A stretch of 64,000 bases of DNA from Pseudoxanthomonas sp. Root65 (GCF_001427635.1 NZ_LMHA01000001.1:888501-952500); one strand, 5' to 3'; counted from the stretch's first letter, positions 20,279 to 30,251 are shown. A program made the numbers and translations. The notes: generated from the sequence alone by a model not told the origin.

Positions 20279-21529
20279 TTATTTATGTGAATCGAGGCTG
20301 TGGGGTTGGCCGGCGCCAGTCAGGGCGCTTCCCAGCAAGAGTCCACCGAACACCACGAAGGCACTGGTGCTGAGCGCATGGGAAAACATCGACTGCGACA
20401 TGCCGGACACCAAGTAGGTCACCACCAGCATGCCCGCCGTCCAGGACGGGCCAATCGATACGTGCAGGTGCTGCTGCCGGATCTGGCGCGCCGCGACCAG
20501 CAAGGGCGTCAGGTAGAGCAGGGCAAGACCGGCGAGCCCCACCAGCCCCATCGTGGCCCCCCATTGCGCGACGTCGTTGTGCGCATGGCCGAGCCCGCAG
20601 AAGTGCCGCTGTTCGTTCAGGCAATAAGCACTGGCATCGATCCGCGCCGCGAAGGCATCGACCCCCACGCCGATCAGCGGCGATTCGCGGAAGGCGTCCC
20701 AGGCGACCGACAGCAAGGCCATGCGCGCGCTGATGGGCTGATCCACTTCGCCGACAGCGAAGCCCGATACGTCCGCATGCAACTGGTCGAGCCGGAACTG
20801 GGCGGATAGCCAGGGGACCGTCCACATGGCGACGAACAATCCCGCCAGCAGGCAGACCGCTCCGCCCAGGCGCCACCAGCGGCGACGCGACGCCGTGCCG
20901 ACCAGCAACATCAGCACGACCAGCCCCAGGCCGGGCAGGACACCGCGACTGCCACTCAGGATGACCACCAGGCTGGCCAGCACGATGACCAGGGCCAGTA
21001 GCAGTTGCAATGGCCATTCCCCTTGGGGCGGGCGGCAGAAGACGGCAAATACCAGGAGGGTCAACACCGCATTGGCGAACACGATCGGATTCGCATCGCT
21101 GCCCGCCCGTTCGACGCCCAGCGACACCTGTGCGTTCGAGATCACGAAAGCGACCAGCAGGCCCGCCAGTGCGCCGTACCAGAGGCTCGACATGCGCACG
21201 CGCGTGACCCATGCGAGCCAGGCGCACCAGGGCAGCAGCAAGGCACGCGAGGGGTTGTCCAACACCTCCAGCGACGCGCCACTCATCCACATGGACACTG
21301 CAACGACCGCGATCACGCCCAACGCAGCCGCCAACAGGACGTACACCGTGCGCGGCACGGATCGCCCGCTGCGCCACGCATCGGGCAGGGCCACGACGGT
21401 TGACGCCAGCATCAACGCGGCGAAGACCGACAGACCTTTCGGCACCACCAACAGCGCTGCGGCACTGAATCCGGCCAGCCACGCGAGCCCGCGCGCGACA
21501 TCCTGTCGACGTGTACTACTTCCCTGCAT
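20279..21529 (-). CDS. O-antigen ligase/polymerase family membrane protein (WaaL/Wzy_C)
   Basis: About 416 residues with roughly ten membrane helices. A large periplasmic loop follows the middle helices and contains ISARMALLSVAWDAFRESPL, IGVGVDAFA and GLGHAHNDVAQWGATMGLVG. The R...GVG-x-D-x-F...H-x-H-N-D pattern is the Wzy_C signature of WaaL O-antigen ligases and related polymerases. The frame is open to GTG 21622. I prefer ATG 21529 (or GTG 21532) because AGGAC lies at a good distance upstream and the first helix starts soon after. It heads the minus-strand LPS gene run. Ligase or polymerase cannot be decided. Confidence 0.85.
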   Translation of the reverse strand: MQGSSTRRQDVARGLAWLAGFSAAALLVVPKGLSVFAALMLASTVVALPDAWRSGRSVPRTVYVLLAAALGVIAVVAVSMWMSGASLEVLDNPSRALLLPWCAWLAWVTRVRMSSLWYGALAGLLVAFVISNAQVSLGVERAGSDANPIVFANAVLTLLVFAVFCRPPQGEWPLQLLLALVIVLASLVVILSGSRGVLPGLGLVVLMLLVGTASRRRWWRLGGAVCLLAGLFVAMWTVPWLSAQFRLDQLHADVSGFAVGEVDQPISARMALLSVAWDAFRESPLIGVGVDAFAARIDASAYCLNEQRHFCGLGHAHNDVAQWGATMGLVGLAGLALLYLTPLLVAARQIRQQHLHVSIGPSWTAGMLVVTYLVSGMSQSMFSHALSTSAFVVFGGLLLGSALTGAGQPHSLDSHK

Positions 21530-21743
21530 CACTTCGGGTCCTGCGAATGGCAACGGCACGATCATCGGGGTGGCAACCGGAACTTCCTGCGACGAGGAAG
21601 TCTGCGCCGTCCATGTCGTCACAACGTCAACGGAACGTGAACCGATAGACGTGTGGCGCCTGCGAAGTATGCCGCACGCCGGCCATTCCGGTTGCGCTCT
21701 CTAGCGTGAGACGATCATTCGTCGCAGCATCCTGTAACGCGAC

Positions 21744-23039
21744 TCACGCTTTGCGCAGCGATGCGTAGAAGAAGCCATCCATCGCGCGCTCGCCGGGCAG
21801 GCGCTGTCGACCGTCCACGGCCGCGTGGCCCCAGTCGTCTCCCAACGACTCCGCCACGGCGTCCGGATGTCGCTCACGGAAGCCAGCGAGTTGCTCCGCG
21901 TTTTCCCTCTTCACCAGCGAACAGGTCGCATAGACCAGTCGCCCGCCCGGGCGCAGCACCTGCCACGCCGCATCCAGCAGGCGCGCCTGCAGGCCGGTCA
22001 GCGCCACCAGGTCTTCCGGGCGCCGGTGCAGCAGCACATCCGGTTGCCGGCGGACGATGCCGGTCGCCGAACAGGGCCCATCCAGCAGGACCGCGTCGAA
22101 GGGCTGGCCGTCCCACCACGAGGCGGTGTCGGTCGCGTCGGCCGCGCGCAGCGCCGCCTCCACGCCGAGACGCTGCAGGGTCTCGCGTACGCGCTGCAGG
22201 CGCCGTTCGTCGACATCCAGCGCCAGCACCTGCAAGGAGGGATCCCGCTCGAGTAGATGTGCGGTCTTGCCACCGGGCGCGGCACACATGTCGAGCACGC
22301 GCGCGCCCGTCGAGAGATCCTGGAAAAGGTCGGCGACCCGCTGCGCCGCGCCGTCCTGCACCGATACGTCTCCCGCGGCGAACCCGGGCAGCATCGTGGC
22401 CGCGACCGGCGCGTCCAGCACCAAGGCGTCGGCCATGCCGTCCACCGATGCCGCCGCAATGCCCGCGTCCAGCAGCCGCTGCCGGTACGTGTCGCGGGTG
22501 CCGTGGCGCCGGTTGACCCGCAACCAGAGGGGCGCCTCCTGCTGGCTGGCGGCGAAGATCGCGTCCGCGTGCTGCGGCCAGTCCTCGCGCACCTGCTTCC
22601 GCAACCACGCCGGCCACAGGGCATCGGCCGGCGCCGTCGGCAGACCTTCGCGTTGCGCGCGCCGCAACAGGGCGTTCACCAGCTTGTCCTGGTGCGGACG
22701 CCCGAGCGCGCGCACCGCTTCGACCGTCGCCGACAGCGCGGCATGGGCTGGGAGTTCCATCACCACCACCTGCGCGAAGCCCACATACAGCAGCGCGCGC
22801 AGCTCGTTGTCGGCGCGCGCCAGTGGCCTGGGCATCCATGCCGCGAGCGCGGCCTCGCTGCGGGCGCGCGAGCGCAGCACCGCGAAGCAGATCGCTTCCA
22901 GCAAGGCGCGATCGCGCACGTCCTCGATCCGGGGCAGGGTCGCGGCCAGTTCGGCCTTCAGCGAACGGCCGCGGTGCATCACGGCGTCCACTACGCGGGT
23001 CGCAAGGACCCGCACCGCCACCCCAGCCTGGGTGCTCAC
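21744..23039 (-). CDS. rsmB: 16S rRNA (cytosine-967-C5)-methyltransferase
   Basis: RsmB (Sun) methylates C967 of 16S rRNA. The 431-residue protein matches the usual length (429 in E. coli). It has an N-terminal NusB-like domain (about 1-140) and a Rossmann methyltransferase with [16 protein letters not shown] (SAM loop), [15 protein letters not shown] and [14 protein letters not shown], which carry the two conserved cysteines. I chose GTG 23039 because it overlaps the TGA of fmt (GTGA) and starts at the homologous point; the frame is open further upstream inside fmt. It is the third gene of the def-fmt-rsmB operon. Confidence 0.96.
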   Translation of the reverse strand: MSTQAGVAVRVLATRVVDAVMHRGRSLKAELAATLPRIEDVRDRALLEAICFAVLRSRARSEAALAAWMPRPLARADNELRALLYVGFAQVVVMELPAHAALSATVEAVRALGRPHQDKLVNALLRRAQREGLPTAPADALWPAWLRKQVREDWPQHADAIFAASQQEAPLWLRVNRRHGTRDTYRQRLLDAGIAAASVDGMADALVLDAPVAATMLPGFAAGDVSVQDGAAQRVADLFQDLSTGARVLDMCAAPGGKTAHLLERDPSLQVLALDVDERRLQRVRETLQRLGVEAALRAADATDTASWWDGQPFDAVLLDGPCSATGIVRRQPDVLLHRRPEDLVALTGLQARLLDAAWQVLRPGGRLVYATCSLVKRENAEQLAGFRERHPDAVAESLGDDWGHAAVDGRQRLPGERAMDGFFYASLRKA

Positions 23040-23956
23040 GGCAACACCAGGTCGCGTCGCGCGTTGAGGTAGTCGGCGGCGGTGATCGCCTTGCCGCCTT
23101 CGCGCTGCACCACGCGCAGTCGCAGCACACCGCGGCCGCAGGCAATATCCAGCCCTTGCCGGCTGGCGGCCAGCAGGCTGCCGGGCGACGCGGCATGCGC
23201 CTGTTCGACCGCGACCGCACCGTGGATACGCAGGCGCTCGCCGGCGACCAGGGCTTCCGCCACCGGCCACGGGTTGAAGGCGCGCACTTTGCGCGCCAGC
23301 ACCTCGGCCGGCTGCGTCCAGTCCAGCTTCGCTTCCGCCTTGTCCAGCTTGTGCGCGTACTCGACGCCCACCTCCGACTGCGGATGCGGCGGCAGACGGA
23401 CGCCGGCCCGCAGCAGACCCAAGGCATCGCGCAGCACCTGCGCGCCGAGGTCGGAGAGGCGGTCGTGCAACTGCCCGCCGGTGTCGTCGGGCCCGATCGG
23501 CAGGCTCTGCGCCAGCAGCACCGGACCGGTATCGAGGCCGGCCTCCATCTGCATCAGGCAGACGCCGGTCTCGTCGTCGCCGGCCTCGATGGCACGCTGG
23601 ATCGGCGCCGCACCCCGCCAGCGCGGCAGCAGCGAGGCGTGTACGTTCCAGCAGCCGTACTGCGGAATGTCGAGCACCGCCTGCGGCAGGATCAGGCCGT
23701 ACGCCACCACGACCATGACATCCGGCTGCATCTCGCGCAGGGCGTCCTGGGTGGACTTCTTCTTCAGCGACAGCGGCTGCAGGACCGGGATGCCGCGCTG
23801 GATCGCCTCCAGCTTGACCGGTGAAGGCGTCAGTCCGCGGCCGCGACCAGCCGGCCGGTCGGGCTGGGTGTAGACCGCGACCACCTCATGGTGGGCATGG
23901 GCGGCGCGAAGGCAGGGCACAGCGAACGCCGGCGTGCCGGCGAAGACGATTCTCAT
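23036..23956 (-). CDS. fmt: Methionyl-tRNA formyltransferase
   Basis: Fmt formylates Met-tRNAi with 10-formyl-THF. The 306 residues show [39 protein letters not shown] (catalytic Asn and His) and [12 protein letters not shown] (catalytic Asp), then the OB-like C-terminal tRNA-binding domain with [20 protein letters not shown]. It is downstream of def with a 118-bp spacer that carries heptanucleotide repeats, and is coupled to rsmB by a GTGA overlap. Confidence 0.97.
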   Translation of the reverse strand: MRIVFAGTPAFAVPCLRAAHAHHEVVAVYTQPDRPAGRGRGLTPSPVKLEAIQRGIPVLQPLSLKKKSTQDALREMQPDVMVVVAYGLILPQAVLDIPQYGCWNVHASLLPRWRGAAPIQRAIEAGDDETGVCLMQMEAGLDTGPVLLAQSLPIGPDDTGGQLHDRLSDLGAQVLRDALGLLRAGVRLPPHPQSEVGVEYAHKLDKAEAKLDWTQPAEVLARKVRAFNPWPVAEALVAGERLRIHGAVAVEQAHAASPGSLLAASRQGLDIACGRGVLRLRVVQREGGKAITAADYLNARRDLVLP

Positions 23957-23961
23957 GGGCG

Positions 23962-24064
23962 CGGGAAACAGGAGATGGGAAACAGAGAAGGGAAGACCAC
24001 GGCCGTGGCGACGACGGGGCCGCCGGAGCGGCAGCGAACCGTCATTCCCGGTTCCCCGTTCCCG
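23962..24064. repeat. Heptanucleotide repeat remnants between def and fmt
   Basis: The 118-bp spacer carries GGGAAAC twice with a 14-base period (23963-23983 area). At its other end are three 7-mers in a row, ATTCCCG-GTTCCCC-GTTCCCG (24044-24064). The two blocks are roughly inverted to each other. Such 7-bp arrays are common between genes in Xanthomonadaceae. Confidence 0.5.
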
Positions 24065-24074
24065 CCTTGCCGCG

Positions 24075-24587
24075 TTACGCCACGTGCTTGCGCTGCTTGG
24101 CCAGCTTCTTGCGCACCATCTCGCGCTTCAGCGGCGAGAGGTAGTCGACGAACAGCTTGCCGTCCAGATGATCCATCTCGTGCTGGATGCACACGGCCAG
24201 CAGGCCGTCGGCGCGCAGTTCCTGCGGCTGGCCCTGGCGGTCGAGGAAGCGCACGGTCACCTCGTCGGCACGGGTGACGTCGGCGAAGATGCCGGGCACC
24301 GACAGGCAGCCTTCCTGGTAGACCTGCTCGCCGAGCTTGTCGCTCAGCTCGGGGTTGATGAAGACCTGCGGCTGGTTCTTCTCTTCGCTGATGTCGATGA
24401 CCATGAAGCGCTGATGCACGTCCACCTGGCTGGCGGCCAGGCCGATGCCCGGCGCGTCGTACATGGTCTCGAACATGTCGTCGAGCAGGCGCTGGAATGC
24501 GGGCGTGGTCACATCACCAGCGTCGACCGGCACCGCCTTCGTGCGCAGGCGCGGATCAGGGAATTCGAGGATGGGGAGCAGGGCCAT
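24075..24587 (-). CDS. def: Peptide deformylase
   Basis: Def removes the formyl group from nascent proteins. The 170 residues show all three metal-site motifs: GIGLAASQV (motif 1), EGCLSVPG with the Cys ligand (motif 2) and QHEMDHLDG with both His ligands and the catalytic Glu (motif 3). I chose ATG 24587 ([18 protein letters not shown]), the universal start. The open frame runs much further upstream across the divergent LysM gene and is a shadow there. It leads the def-fmt-rsmB operon. Confidence 0.97.
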   Translation of the reverse strand: MALLPILEFPDPRLRTKAVPVDAGDVTTPAFQRLLDDMFETMYDAPGIGLAASQVDVHQRFMVIDISEEKNQPQVFINPELSDKLGEQVYQEGCLSVPGIFADVTRADEVTVRFLDRQGQPQELRADGLLAVCIQHEMDHLDGKLFVDYLSPLKREMVRKKLAKQRKHVA

Positions 24588-24652
24588 GGTACGTCTCGGG
24601 AGGGGGGCGCCAGTGGAATCCGGCAAGGCCTCACGAATTCTAACGCGGGCGC

Positions 24653-24683
24653 TTGCGTTGCGCCGGGTTTTCTGGACTATAGT
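24653..24683 (+). promoter_or_regulatory. Candidate promoter for the LysM gene
   Basis: TTGCGT (24653-24658) and TATAGT (24678-24683) are separated by 19 bp, in the 132-bp gap between the divergent def and LysM genes. The predicted transcript would start near 24690, leaving about 30 nt of leader. The spacing is a little long. Confidence 0.4.
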
Positions 24684-24719
24684 GCTGACCACCTGTCGGG
24701 GAATCAGGTAGATACCGCC

Positions 24720-25844
24720 ATGTTTAAATGTTTTCGTACGGTTTTCGCCGTTGCGGTGCTGACCGTCGGCACTTATGCGGCTGCCGCCGAGATGGCGGCA
24801 AGCCATCCTGATACCTACGTGGTCAAGCGTGGCGACACGCTGTGGGACATTTCCGCGCGCTTCCTCAAGAAGCCGTGGCTGTGGCCCGAGATCTGGCAGG
24901 CCAATCCGCAGATCCAGAACCCGCACCTGATCTATCCGGGCGACGTCATCAGCCTGGCCTACCTGGACCGCGTGGCGGTGCAGCCGGGTCCGCGCCAGGA
25001 GGCGCCGCTCAGCGCGATCCCGTTGTCCGACATCGAGGCCTACCTGAAGGACCGTCGCGTCGTCGACAGCTTCGAGCAGCTGCCGCATGTCGCCGGCCTG
25101 GAAGAAGACCGCCTGCGCGGTTCCGGCGGCCACAACATCTACGTCCGCGGCCTGGACGGCGCGCAGGCCGGCCAGCGTTTCCTGGTCGTGCGTCCTACCG
25201 CCAAGTTCACCGACAACCCGCGTGCGCAGGACCTGGACTTCCGGGGCCGGACGATCCGCGGCGAAATCGACCAGTGGAAGGACATCGTCGAGCAATCGGG
25301 CAAGGGTGCTTTCCTGGGCTACGAGCTGGCCAAGGTCAACGTCGCCACCTTCACCCGCGGCGTGGTCCCGGGCACCGAGGTCAGCACGCTGGTGGCCGAC
25401 ATCGGCGGCCATGAGGTGCGCGTCGGCGACCGCCTGATCCCGGTCGACGCCCAGCCCTACGACCTGCACTTCTTCCCGCACCCGCCCGCCAGCGACCCGG
25501 CCGGCAAGCTGCGCGTGCTGGCAGTGGCCGACGCCCTCACCTCGGGCGGCACGCGCGACGTGATCGCCATTTCCGGTGGTCGCCTGGACGGTGTGGACAA
25601 TGGCACGGTCTTCTCGATCTGGCGCAATGGCAGCCACACCGCCAACCGCATGGCCCACCCGGAGTCTTCGCGCATCAGCGAGTCGACCAAGTCCGGCGCC
25701 GGCCGCGTCAGCCTGCCCGACGAGTACGCCAGCCACGCGATGGTGTTCCGCACTTTCGACAAGGTCAGCTATGCGCTGGTGATGGAAAGCGTGGACGTCA
25801 CGCGCGTCGGCTACGAACTGAAGCACCCCGACGCGGCCTACTGA
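24720..25844 (+). CDS. Exported LysM-domain peptidoglycan-binding protein
   Basis: The 374-residue protein has a Sec signal peptide ([20 protein letters not shown], cleavage after AAA). One LysM domain follows (about 32-80: [46 protein letters not shown]). A 280-residue C-terminal part shared by a family found next to dprA and def in many gammaproteobacteria comes last. LysM binds N-acetylglucosamine in peptidoglycan; the rest has no recognised catalytic motif. It is divergent from def and followed by a strong hairpin before dprA. A structural or cell-division role is possible. Confidence 0.9.
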   Translation: MFKCFRTVFAVAVLTVGTYAAAAEMAASHPDTYVVKRGDTLWDISARFLKKPWLWPEIWQANPQIQNPHLIYPGDVISLAYLDRVAVQPGPRQEAPLSAIPLSDIEAYLKDRRVVDSFEQLPHVAGLEEDRLRGSGGHNIYVRGLDGAQAGQRFLVVRPTAKFTDNPRAQDLDFRGRTIRGEIDQWKDIVEQSGKGAFLGYELAKVNVATFTRGVVPGTEVSTLVADIGGHEVRVGDRLIPVDAQPYDLHFFPHPPASDPAGKLRVLAVADALTSGGTRDVIAISGGRLDGVDNGTVFSIWRNGSHTANRMAHPESSRISESTKSGAGRVSLPDEYASHAMVFRTFDKVSYALVMESVDVTRVGYELKHPDAAY

Positions 25845-25874
25845 CCGGGGTCAGGCAATTCCTACGCAACACCG

Positions 25875-25898
25875 CGACGGCGCCTGAGGGCGCCGTCG
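25875..25898 (+). terminator. Strong hairpin after the LysM gene
   Basis: CGACGGCGCC (25875-25884) and GGCGCCGTCG (25889-25898) form a perfect 10-bp stem with a TGAG loop, 30 bp after the stop. No U-run follows (TCATATGCG), so it may be a weak or Rho-assisted terminator, or an mRNA 3' stabiliser. Confidence 0.5.
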
Positions 25899-25922
25899 TC
25901 ATATGCGACCTACGCTGGCCGC

Positions 25923-27101
25923 ATGCCCGACGACGATCTGATTGCGCTGGCCAGGCTGGTGCTGGCCGGCGGCCCCGTCCTGCCCCGCCGCCGCCTGCTG
26001 GAACGCCATGGCACCCCTGCGCAGGCGCTCGCAGCGGGCATCGCCCTGTGGCGCGCGGAGGGACTGGACCCCGCGCAGATCGCCCGCCTGCAGGGTGGCG
26101 ACCCCGACGGTGCGCTCGAGCGCACCTGGCGCTGGCTGGAGACGCCCGGGCATCACCTGATCGGCTGGCACGATGCCGATTACCCCGCGCCCCTGCGGAC
26201 GATCTCCAGCCCTCCGCTGGCCCTGTTCGTGGACGGCGATCCCGACCTGCTCTGGCGACCCGCCGTCGCCATCGTCGGCAGCCGAAGCCCGACCAGCGGC
26301 GGTCGCGACAACGCCCACTTCTTCGCGCGGTCGCTGGCGGCGGCCGGCATCGTCGTGGTCAGCGGCATGGCCCGCGGCATCGATGCGGCCGCCCACGAAG
26401 CCGCGCTGGCGGCCGGCGCCGGCACCACGGTCGCGGTGGTCGGTACCGGTCCCGACATCGCCTATCCCCCCACGCACGACCGCCTGCGCGACCACTTGGC
26501 CGCACAGGGCGCCGTGGTCAGCGAATACCCGCCCGGCACGGCCGCACTGCGCAGTCACTTCCCCGCCCGCAACCGGATCCTGGCTGGACTTTCGCTGGGC
26601 ACGCTGGTCGTCGAGGCGGCCGAACAGTCCGGCGCGCTGATCACCGCCCGCCAGGCCGGCGAGGCGGGACGCGAGGTGTTCGCCGTTCCCGGCTCCATCC
26701 ATAACCCCAAGGCCCGGGGCTGCCACCGCCTGATCCGCGACGGCGCCGCGCTGGTGGAGGAGCCTCGCGAGGTGGTCGAGGCGCTCGCCCCGCTGGCCAA
26801 CGACCTGGCCCATGCCCTGCGTGCGCGGCTCGGCGAGACTGAATCGGGGGTGATCGCAGGCCCGGGCGAGATGCCACCCCGTCTGGACGTCGACTACCAG
26901 TGCTTGTGGGAAGCGCTCGGTCATGACCCAACAGGTATGGATCAGCTCGTCTCACGCACCCGATTGACGGCCGCGGAACTGTCCTCCATGCTGCTGGTCA
27001 TGGAACTGGATGGCTTAGTAACGGCGGAACACGGCCGATACCAGAGAAAGACCGGTTTCTTCACCTCCACAGCGTCGATGACGCAGGCCGAGGGGCAATG
27101 A
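25923..27101 (+). CDS. dprA: DNA-processing protein DprA
   Basis: DprA loads RecA on incoming single-stranded DNA during natural transformation. The 392 residues have an N-terminal SAM-like region (about 1-70), then the Rossmann core with [58 protein letters not shown] and [22 protein letters not shown]-terminal winged helix (DprA_WH, about 320-375: [20 protein letters not shown]) is present, as in other transformable gammaproteobacteria. It overlaps the smg start by four bases (ATGA). Confidence 0.96.
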   Translation: MPDDDLIALARLVLAGGPVLPRRRLLERHGTPAQALAAGIALWRAEGLDPAQIARLQGGDPDGALERTWRWLETPGHHLIGWHDADYPAPLRTISSPPLALFVDGDPDLLWRPAVAIVGSRSPTSGGRDNAHFFARSLAAAGIVVVSGMARGIDAAAHEAALAAGAGTTVAVVGTGPDIAYPPTHDRLRDHLAAQGAVVSEYPPGTAALRSHFPARNRILAGLSLGTLVVEAAEQSGALITARQAGEAGREVFAVPGSIHNPKARGCHRLIRDGAALVEEPREVVEALAPLANDLAHALRARLGETESGVIAGPGEMPPRLDVDYQCLWEALGHDPTGMDQLVSRTRLTAAELSSMLLVMELDGLVTAEHGRYQRKTGFFTSTASMTQAEGQ

Positions 27102-27571
27102 AAGAGAGCATCCTGGATGTACTGCTGTACCTGTTCGAACACTACTTCACCGAAGATGCGGACCCCGTCCGCGACCGCGACTCTCTCCAGAACGGCCTGA
27201 TCCAGGCCGGCTTCAGCCCCACCGAGATCAGCAAGGCCTTCGATTGGCTGGATGCCCTGGCCGACCAGCGTCCGGCGGCGTCGACGCCGCGCGTCGGCGG
27301 TCCGACCCGGGTCTTCCATGGCCCGGAACTCGAGAAGCTGGACGTCGACTGCCGCGGCTTCCTGCTGTTCCTGGAACAGCATGGCGTCCTCGATGCCGAC
27401 CAGCGCGAGCTGGTGCTGGACCGGGCGATGGCGCTGGACCAGGACGAACTGGACCTGGACGACCTGAAATGGGTCGTGCTGATGGTGCTGTTCAACCAGC
27501 CGGGGTCCGAGGCCGCCTACGCGTGGATGGAGACCCAGATGTTTGCCGACGAGCCCGAGCCGGTACACTGA
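27098..27571 (+). CDS. smg: Smg family protein (DUF494)
   Basis: A 157-residue DUF494/Smg protein. The start [20 protein letters not shown] and the end [20 protein letters not shown] match the family signature, and length is normal (157 in E. coli). It is coupled to dprA by ATGA, the order dprA-smg-topA being widely conserved. The biochemical role of Smg is not known. In most relatives topA follows directly; here three GYF_2-domain genes intervene. Confidence 0.95.
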   Translation: MKESILDVLLYLFEHYFTEDADPVRDRDSLQNGLIQAGFSPTEISKAFDWLDALADQRPAASTPRVGGPTRVFHGPELEKLDVDCRGFLLFLEQHGVLDADQRELVLDRAMALDQDELDLDDLKWVVLMVLFNQPGSEAAYAWMETQMFADEPEPVH

Positions 27572-27597
27572 GGCGTTGATCCGCTTCAGGGGGAAGC

Positions 27598-28335
27598 ATG
27601 TCGGGTTGGTATTACGCCGACCGGAACCGTGAACAGCACGGTCCGGTCTCATCGGATGAACTGGTCACCCACTACCGCTTCGGGCGCGTTGCGCTGGACA
27701 GCCTGGTCTGGCGCGAAGGCTTGCCGCAATGGCAACCGCTACGCGATTTCGCCGACGAACTCGGCCTGAACCCCGCACCGGTCGATACAGTCGGCACGCC
27801 GCCTCCGGTGCCGTCCGCGCCTGCGGGCCCCTCTGCCGCCGCCGCGCCGCAGGACCGCCTGCTGCGCACGCCCGCCGCGCCGGTCGCCAAACCACGCATG
27901 TCCGGCGGCAAGATCGCGCTGATCGTCGCCGCGGTGATGGTGGTGCCGTGTATCGGCATCGCCGGCATCCTCGCCGCGATCGCGCTTCCGGCCTACAACG
28001 ACTACACGCTTCGCACCAAGGTCACACAAGCGACGGTCGATAACGTCGAGCTGCGTGGCGAAGTGAAGGCATTCTTCGACGCCGAAGGCCGCTGCCCAAG
28101 CAACGGCGAAGGAACGTTCGGCACGCCCGAAAGTTATGCCGGCACCTATGTCACTCGCGCCGTCATCGGCGAGTTCGACGACGGTACCTGCGGCTTCGAG
28201 CTGGAATTCGCCAACACCGGCAACGCGCAGATCGATGGCCGCAAGCTGTGGTGGGACCTCGGCAGCGACAACAGCGAGTGGCACTGCTCGTCGGAGATCG
28301 ACGACAAGTACCTGCCGCTGGACTGCCGGGGCTGA
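27598..28335 (+). CDS. GYF_2-domain protein with a pilin-like transmembrane and C-terminal domain
   Basis: A 245-residue protein. The N-terminus (WYYADRNREQHGPVSSDELV, then LVWREGLPQWQPL, about 4-47) is a GYF_2/DUF4339 domain. A Pro/Ala linker follows (60-100). A single helix at about 105-131 runs into GIAGILAAIALPAYNDYTLR, which is almost the mature N-terminus of a type IV pilin, and a 100-residue soluble domain with four Cys comes last. The prepilin-peptidase motif (GFTLIE) is absent, so it is probably a membrane-anchored chimera rather than an assembled pilin. AGGGGGAAG supports ATG 27598. A hairpin with a T-run follows. First of three GYF_2 genes. Confidence 0.85.
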   Translation: MSGWYYADRNREQHGPVSSDELVTHYRFGRVALDSLVWREGLPQWQPLRDFADELGLNPAPVDTVGTPPPVPSAPAGPSAAAAPQDRLLRTPAAPVAKPRMSGGKIALIVAAVMVVPCIGIAGILAAIALPAYNDYTLRTKVTQATVDNVELRGEVKAFFDAEGRCPSNGEGTFGTPESYAGTYVTRAVIGEFDDGTCGFELEFANTGNAQIDGRKLWWDLGSDNSEWHCSSEIDDKYLPLDCRG

Positions 28336-28343
28336 ACAACGTC

Positions 28344-28369
28344 AGCGTGGCGACGCGGGCCACGCTTTT
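28344..28369 (+). terminator. Terminator-like hairpin between GYF_2 genes
   Basis: AGCGTGGC (28344-28351) pairs with GCCACGCT (28359-28366) around a 7-nt loop and runs into TTTT. It may attenuate transcription between the first and second GYF_2 genes. Confidence 0.5.
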
Positions 28370-28386
28370 CACCGGGGAATGACGCA

Positions 28387-29277
28387 ATGACGCAGTGGTA
28401 CTACGCCGATGCCAACGGGCAGCGGCACGGGCCGTTCTCGGCCGAGGAACTGGAAAGCCACGTGCGCCATGCGCGCCTGGGCGCCGCATCGCTGGTGTGG
28501 CGCGAGGGGCTGCAGGACTGGCAGCCGCTGAGCGCGGTCGCCACGGAACTTGACCTGCAACTCGATGCCATCGCCACGCCGGACGTGGACGTCGCCGTGC
28601 CGGCAGCGGACGCGCCGTATACGCCGCCGACGGCGGACCTGGCGTCCTTCCAGACCATCGTCGCCGGCCATCTCGTGCACGCGGGCCTGTGGAAGCGGTT
28701 TGCCGCCAGCTTCATCGACAGCATCGTCACCACCGTCATCAGCTATGCGTTGATGATTCCGCTGATGCTGATCGGTGTGGGCGTAATGGGCGCCGGCGGC
28801 TCCGACAATCCGTTCGCCACCGGGGCCGGCCTCGCCTCCATGCTGGCCATCTATCCGATCCTGTTCCTGGCGCCCTGCATCTACTTCGGCTGGATGCAGT
28901 CCAGCTCGCTGCAGGCCAGCCTGGGCAAGCTGGCGGTGGGCATCAAGGTGGCGCGTACCGACGGCCAGCGGATGAGCTTCTGGCGCGGCTTCCTGCGCTC
29001 GCTGGCCTATCTGGTCTTCACCATGGTCACCTGCGGCCTGGGCGTGCTGATCTCCGGCCTGATGGTGGCGCTGACCGAGCGCAAGCAGGCGCTGCACGAC
29101 ATGCTGTGCGACACCCTGGTGGTCGACAAGTGGGCGTTCACCGCCTATCCCGAACGCCAGCGCGACGAGCTGGGCGTGGTGACCATCGTGATCCTCGCCC
29201 TGGCCGGCCTGGCGATCGTCGGCAGCATCGCGATCTACGCGGTGATGGGCATGATGCTGATGAAGGACCTGTCATGA
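28387..29277 (+). CDS. GYF_2-domain RDD-family membrane protein
   Basis: The 296-residue protein starts with a GYF_2 domain (WYYADANGQRHGPFSAEELE, then LVWREGLQDWQPLSAVA). A Pro/Ala-rich linker leads to an RDD domain (GLWKRFAASFIDSIVTTVIS, the R-x3-D of RDD, helices near 120-150, 155-185 and 215-240). LGKLAVGIKVARTDGQRMSF and RKQALHDMLCDTLVV are classic RDD loops, and an extra C-terminal helix follows. RDD proteins have been linked to ion or small-molecule transport. It is coupled by ATGA to a close paralogue, so the two arose by duplication. Confidence 0.9.
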   Translation: MTQWYYADANGQRHGPFSAEELESHVRHARLGAASLVWREGLQDWQPLSAVATELDLQLDAIATPDVDVAVPAADAPYTPPTADLASFQTIVAGHLVHAGLWKRFAASFIDSIVTTVISYALMIPLMLIGVGVMGAGGSDNPFATGAGLASMLAIYPILFLAPCIYFGWMQSSSLQASLGKLAVGIKVARTDGQRMSFWRGFLRSLAYLVFTMVTCGLGVLISGLMVALTERKQALHDMLCDTLVVDKWAFTAYPERQRDELGVVTIVILALAGLAIVGSIAIYAVMGMMLMKDLS

Positions 29278-30251
29278 CCGAGTGGTACTACGTCGACCTG
29301 CGCCATGAGCGCCAGGGTCCGGTGGCGCAGGATGCGCTGGTGTCGCTGTTCCGCACAGGCGCCCTCAACACCTCCACGCTCGCCTGGCGCGATGGCATGA
29401 GCCAGTGGACGCCGCTGGGCGATCTGGCCGAGGGACTGGGCATCGCGGCCACGCCAGTGGCCGCACCGCCGGCGGCGGCCCAGGAGGCCGCCATCGAGCC
29501 CCCCGTCGAGCGACCGCTGACCGGTCGCGCCGTGTTCACCGCAAGCGAACCGAGCTACGCGACACCGCCGCCGGTGATGCGCGCCGAAACGGGGGCTTCG
29601 GCCGCCGATTCGCCTTATGCCGCGCCGCGTGCCGACATCGGCGTGCGTCCCTACGCGGCCGTCGTGTCGGCGGGACACGTGGTCCACGCAGGCTTCTGGA
29701 AGCGCACGGCGGCCTACCTGATCGATTACCTGATCACCAGCGTCATCGGCGGCTTTGTCGGCATGATCATCGGCGCCGTCATGGGCGGCATGATGGGATT
29801 TGCCGACGACAGCGGGATGGTGCTGCTGCAACTGGTCTCCGGCCTGGTCGGCTTCGCGATAAGTGTCGTTTACTTCTCGTGGTTCCAGTCCTCGTCGCTG
29901 CAGGCAACGCCCGGCAAACTCGCCATCGGCATCAAGGTCACCCGCAGCGACGGCGAGCCCATCAGCTTCCTGCGCGCGGTGGGTCGCTGTTTCGCCATGA
30001 TCCTGAGCGGACTGATCCTGTTCATCGGCTACGTCATGGCCGGATTCACCGAGCGCAAGCAGGCGCTGCACGACATGATGTGCGACACCCTGGTGGTGGA
30101 CAAATGGGCCTTCACGGCCTACCCGGACCGCCAGCGCGAGGAACTGGGCACTGTGACCCTGGTCGTCCTGATCATCGGCGGCCTGCTCTTCGTGGGGGCC
30201 ATCCTGCTGGTCATCGCGGCCATCGGCGCGGCCGCCGCCCTCGGCCGCTGA
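29274..30251 (+). CDS. GYF_2-domain RDD-family membrane protein, paralogue
   Basis: A 325-residue paralogue of the previous gene. It has the GYF_2 domain (WYYVDLRHERQGPVAQDALV, LAWRDGMSQWTPLGDLA), a linker longer by about 40 residues, then the RDD domain (FWKRTAAYLIDYLITSVIGG, TPGKLAIGIKVTRSDGEPIS, RKQALHDMMCDTLVVDKWAF) and a final helix (VTLVVLIIGGLLFVGAILLV). ATG 29274 overlaps the upstream TGA. The linker and first helix differ most, which suggests different partners for the two GYF_2 heads. It is followed by the topA leader region. Confidence 0.9.
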   Translation: MTEWYYVDLRHERQGPVAQDALVSLFRTGALNTSTLAWRDGMSQWTPLGDLAEGLGIAATPVAAPPAAAQEAAIEPPVERPLTGRAVFTASEPSYATPPPVMRAETGASAADSPYAAPRADIGVRPYAAVVSAGHVVHAGFWKRTAAYLIDYLITSVIGGFVGMIIGAVMGGMMGFADDSGMVLLQLVSGLVGFAISVVYFSWFQSSSLQATPGKLAIGIKVTRSDGEPISFLRAVGRCFAMILSGLILFIGYVMAGFTERKQALHDMMCDTLVVDKWAFTAYPDRQREELGTVTLVVLIIGGLLFVGAILLVIAAIGAAAALGR

